Source: Lysobacterales bacterium
GTDB lineage: Bacteria > Pseudomonadota > Gammaproteobacteria > Xanthomonadales > Xanthomonadaceae
DNA: 64,000 bases
Assembly (NCBI GenBank): GCA_014946745.1
Contig: JADCRD010000001.1
Span: forward strand, 806,001 to 870,000
Reading direction: 5' to 3'
This document shows positions 63,772-64,000 of this stretch, piece after piece; positions within the stretch are counted from its first letter, which is position 1; each line of letters begins with the position of its first letter. Below the pieces are notes generated by a model, which was given only the letters and a program-made list of their open reading frames with translations, ran no database searches and had not been told where the DNA came from. The position numbers and the translations under genes were made by a program.

Positions 63772-64000
63772 ATGAGCATCTTCGTCGTCATCCTGATCGG
63801 CTTCGTCGTCATCACCCTGTTCAAGGGCGTGCGTTCGGTGCCGCAGGGTTTCGAGTACACCGTGGAGCGCTTCGGCCGCTACACGCACACGCTGCCGCCG
63901 GGCCTGGGCTTCATCATCCCCTGGGTGGATGCAGTCGGTCGCAAGATGAACATGATGGAGCAGGTGCTGGACGTGCCGAGCCAGGATGTCATCACCCGCG
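63772..64000 (+). CDS. SPFH/stomatin-like membrane protein (3' end outside window)
   Basis: The first 76 codons are visible. The start is taken at the ATG at 63772 with GGAGG six bases upstream; an in-frame ATG at 63760 would add four residues. The N-terminal membrane helix is IFVVILIGFVVITLF, followed by the stomatin/QmcA hallmark VPQGFEYTVERFGRYTHTLPPGLGFIIPWVD. Such proteins oligomerise in the inner membrane and are linked to membrane-protease control. A partner NfeD-like gene, if present, would lie to the right of the window. Confidence 0.93.
   Translation, partial: MSIFVVILIGFVVITLFKGVRSVPQGFEYTVERFGRYTHTLPPGLGFIIPWVDAVGRKMNMMEQVLDVPSQDVITR

Overview
The window is GC-rich, densely coded bacterial chromosome. 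The gene set suggests a gammaproteobacterium of the Lysobacterales (Xanthomonadales) type: a Tat-exported high-potential iron-sulfur protein, a stand-alone RnfB, RlmJ, an Slp lipoprotein, an SAH riboswitch in front of ahcY, and many secreted proteins with a short 'DGFE' C-terminus. This placement is inference from gene content; there is no rRNA or other marker gene here. No tRNA, rRNA, transposase, phage module or CRISPR array was recognised.

Layout. 0-2.2 kb: a leftward unit of a 72-residue Gly/Ser/Thr/Cys-rich peptide (RiPP-precursor-like), an ABC ATPase and an ABC-2 permease that runs off the left edge. 2.7-6.0 kb: a tandem-domain methylglyoxal synthase and two paralogous secreted proteins. 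6.3-10.2 kb: a tightly overlapping leftward operon, mtnB-mtnD-mtnC (methionine salvage), then a membrane C13 (caspase-like) peptidase and RnfB. 10.5-20.3 kb: HiPIP, M28 peptidase, tyrS, an ABC half-transporter, a macro-domain protein, an Slp lipoprotein, rlmJ and a DUF885 metallopeptidase-like protein. 20.7-30.7 kb: S9 peptidase, FAH-family hydrolase with a PYROXD2-like flavoprotein, a divergent NmrA/AraC pair, a diguanylate cyclase and a YiiX-like cysteine hydrolase. 30.8-43.2 kb: mostly exported proteins (CxxCH protein, a frameshifted gluzincin, Tat-exported GH43, a four-repeat protein, a lipoprotein, gamma-glutamyltransferase, a WY-motif protein) plus a methyltransferase. 43.9-46.6 kb: a small defence island with a broken Phd/ParE-like toxin-antitoxin pair and an RloAB/AbiL-type abortive-infection pair, visibly less GC-rich than its surroundings. 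46.7-48.3 kb: ahcY (SAH hydrolase) under an SAH riboswitch. 48.7-55.3 kb: four exported proteins in a row, all leftward. 55.5-61.3 kb: two large divergent Ser/Thr kinases with TPR tails, one carrying an OmpR-type DNA-binding domain. 61.4-64 kb: a Bcr/CflA-type efflux pump, an unknown protein and the start of a stomatin-like SPFH protein.

How the parts work together. mtnBDC and ahcY both recycle by-products of S-adenosylmethionine (methylthioadenosine and S-adenosylhomocysteine). The rest is dominated by secretion. Five exported proteins of unrelated folds end in the same F-x-[D/N]-G-F-E tail, three of them in consecutive genes beside the kinase pair. Intergenic regions hold several families of dispersed structured repeats: 160-bp elements with terminal inverted repeats and covarying hairpins, cassettes bounded by a 22-bp inverted repeat, and a CCCCTCTCCC family. 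Two genes are interrupted by frameshifts that each look like the loss of one base from a C run.
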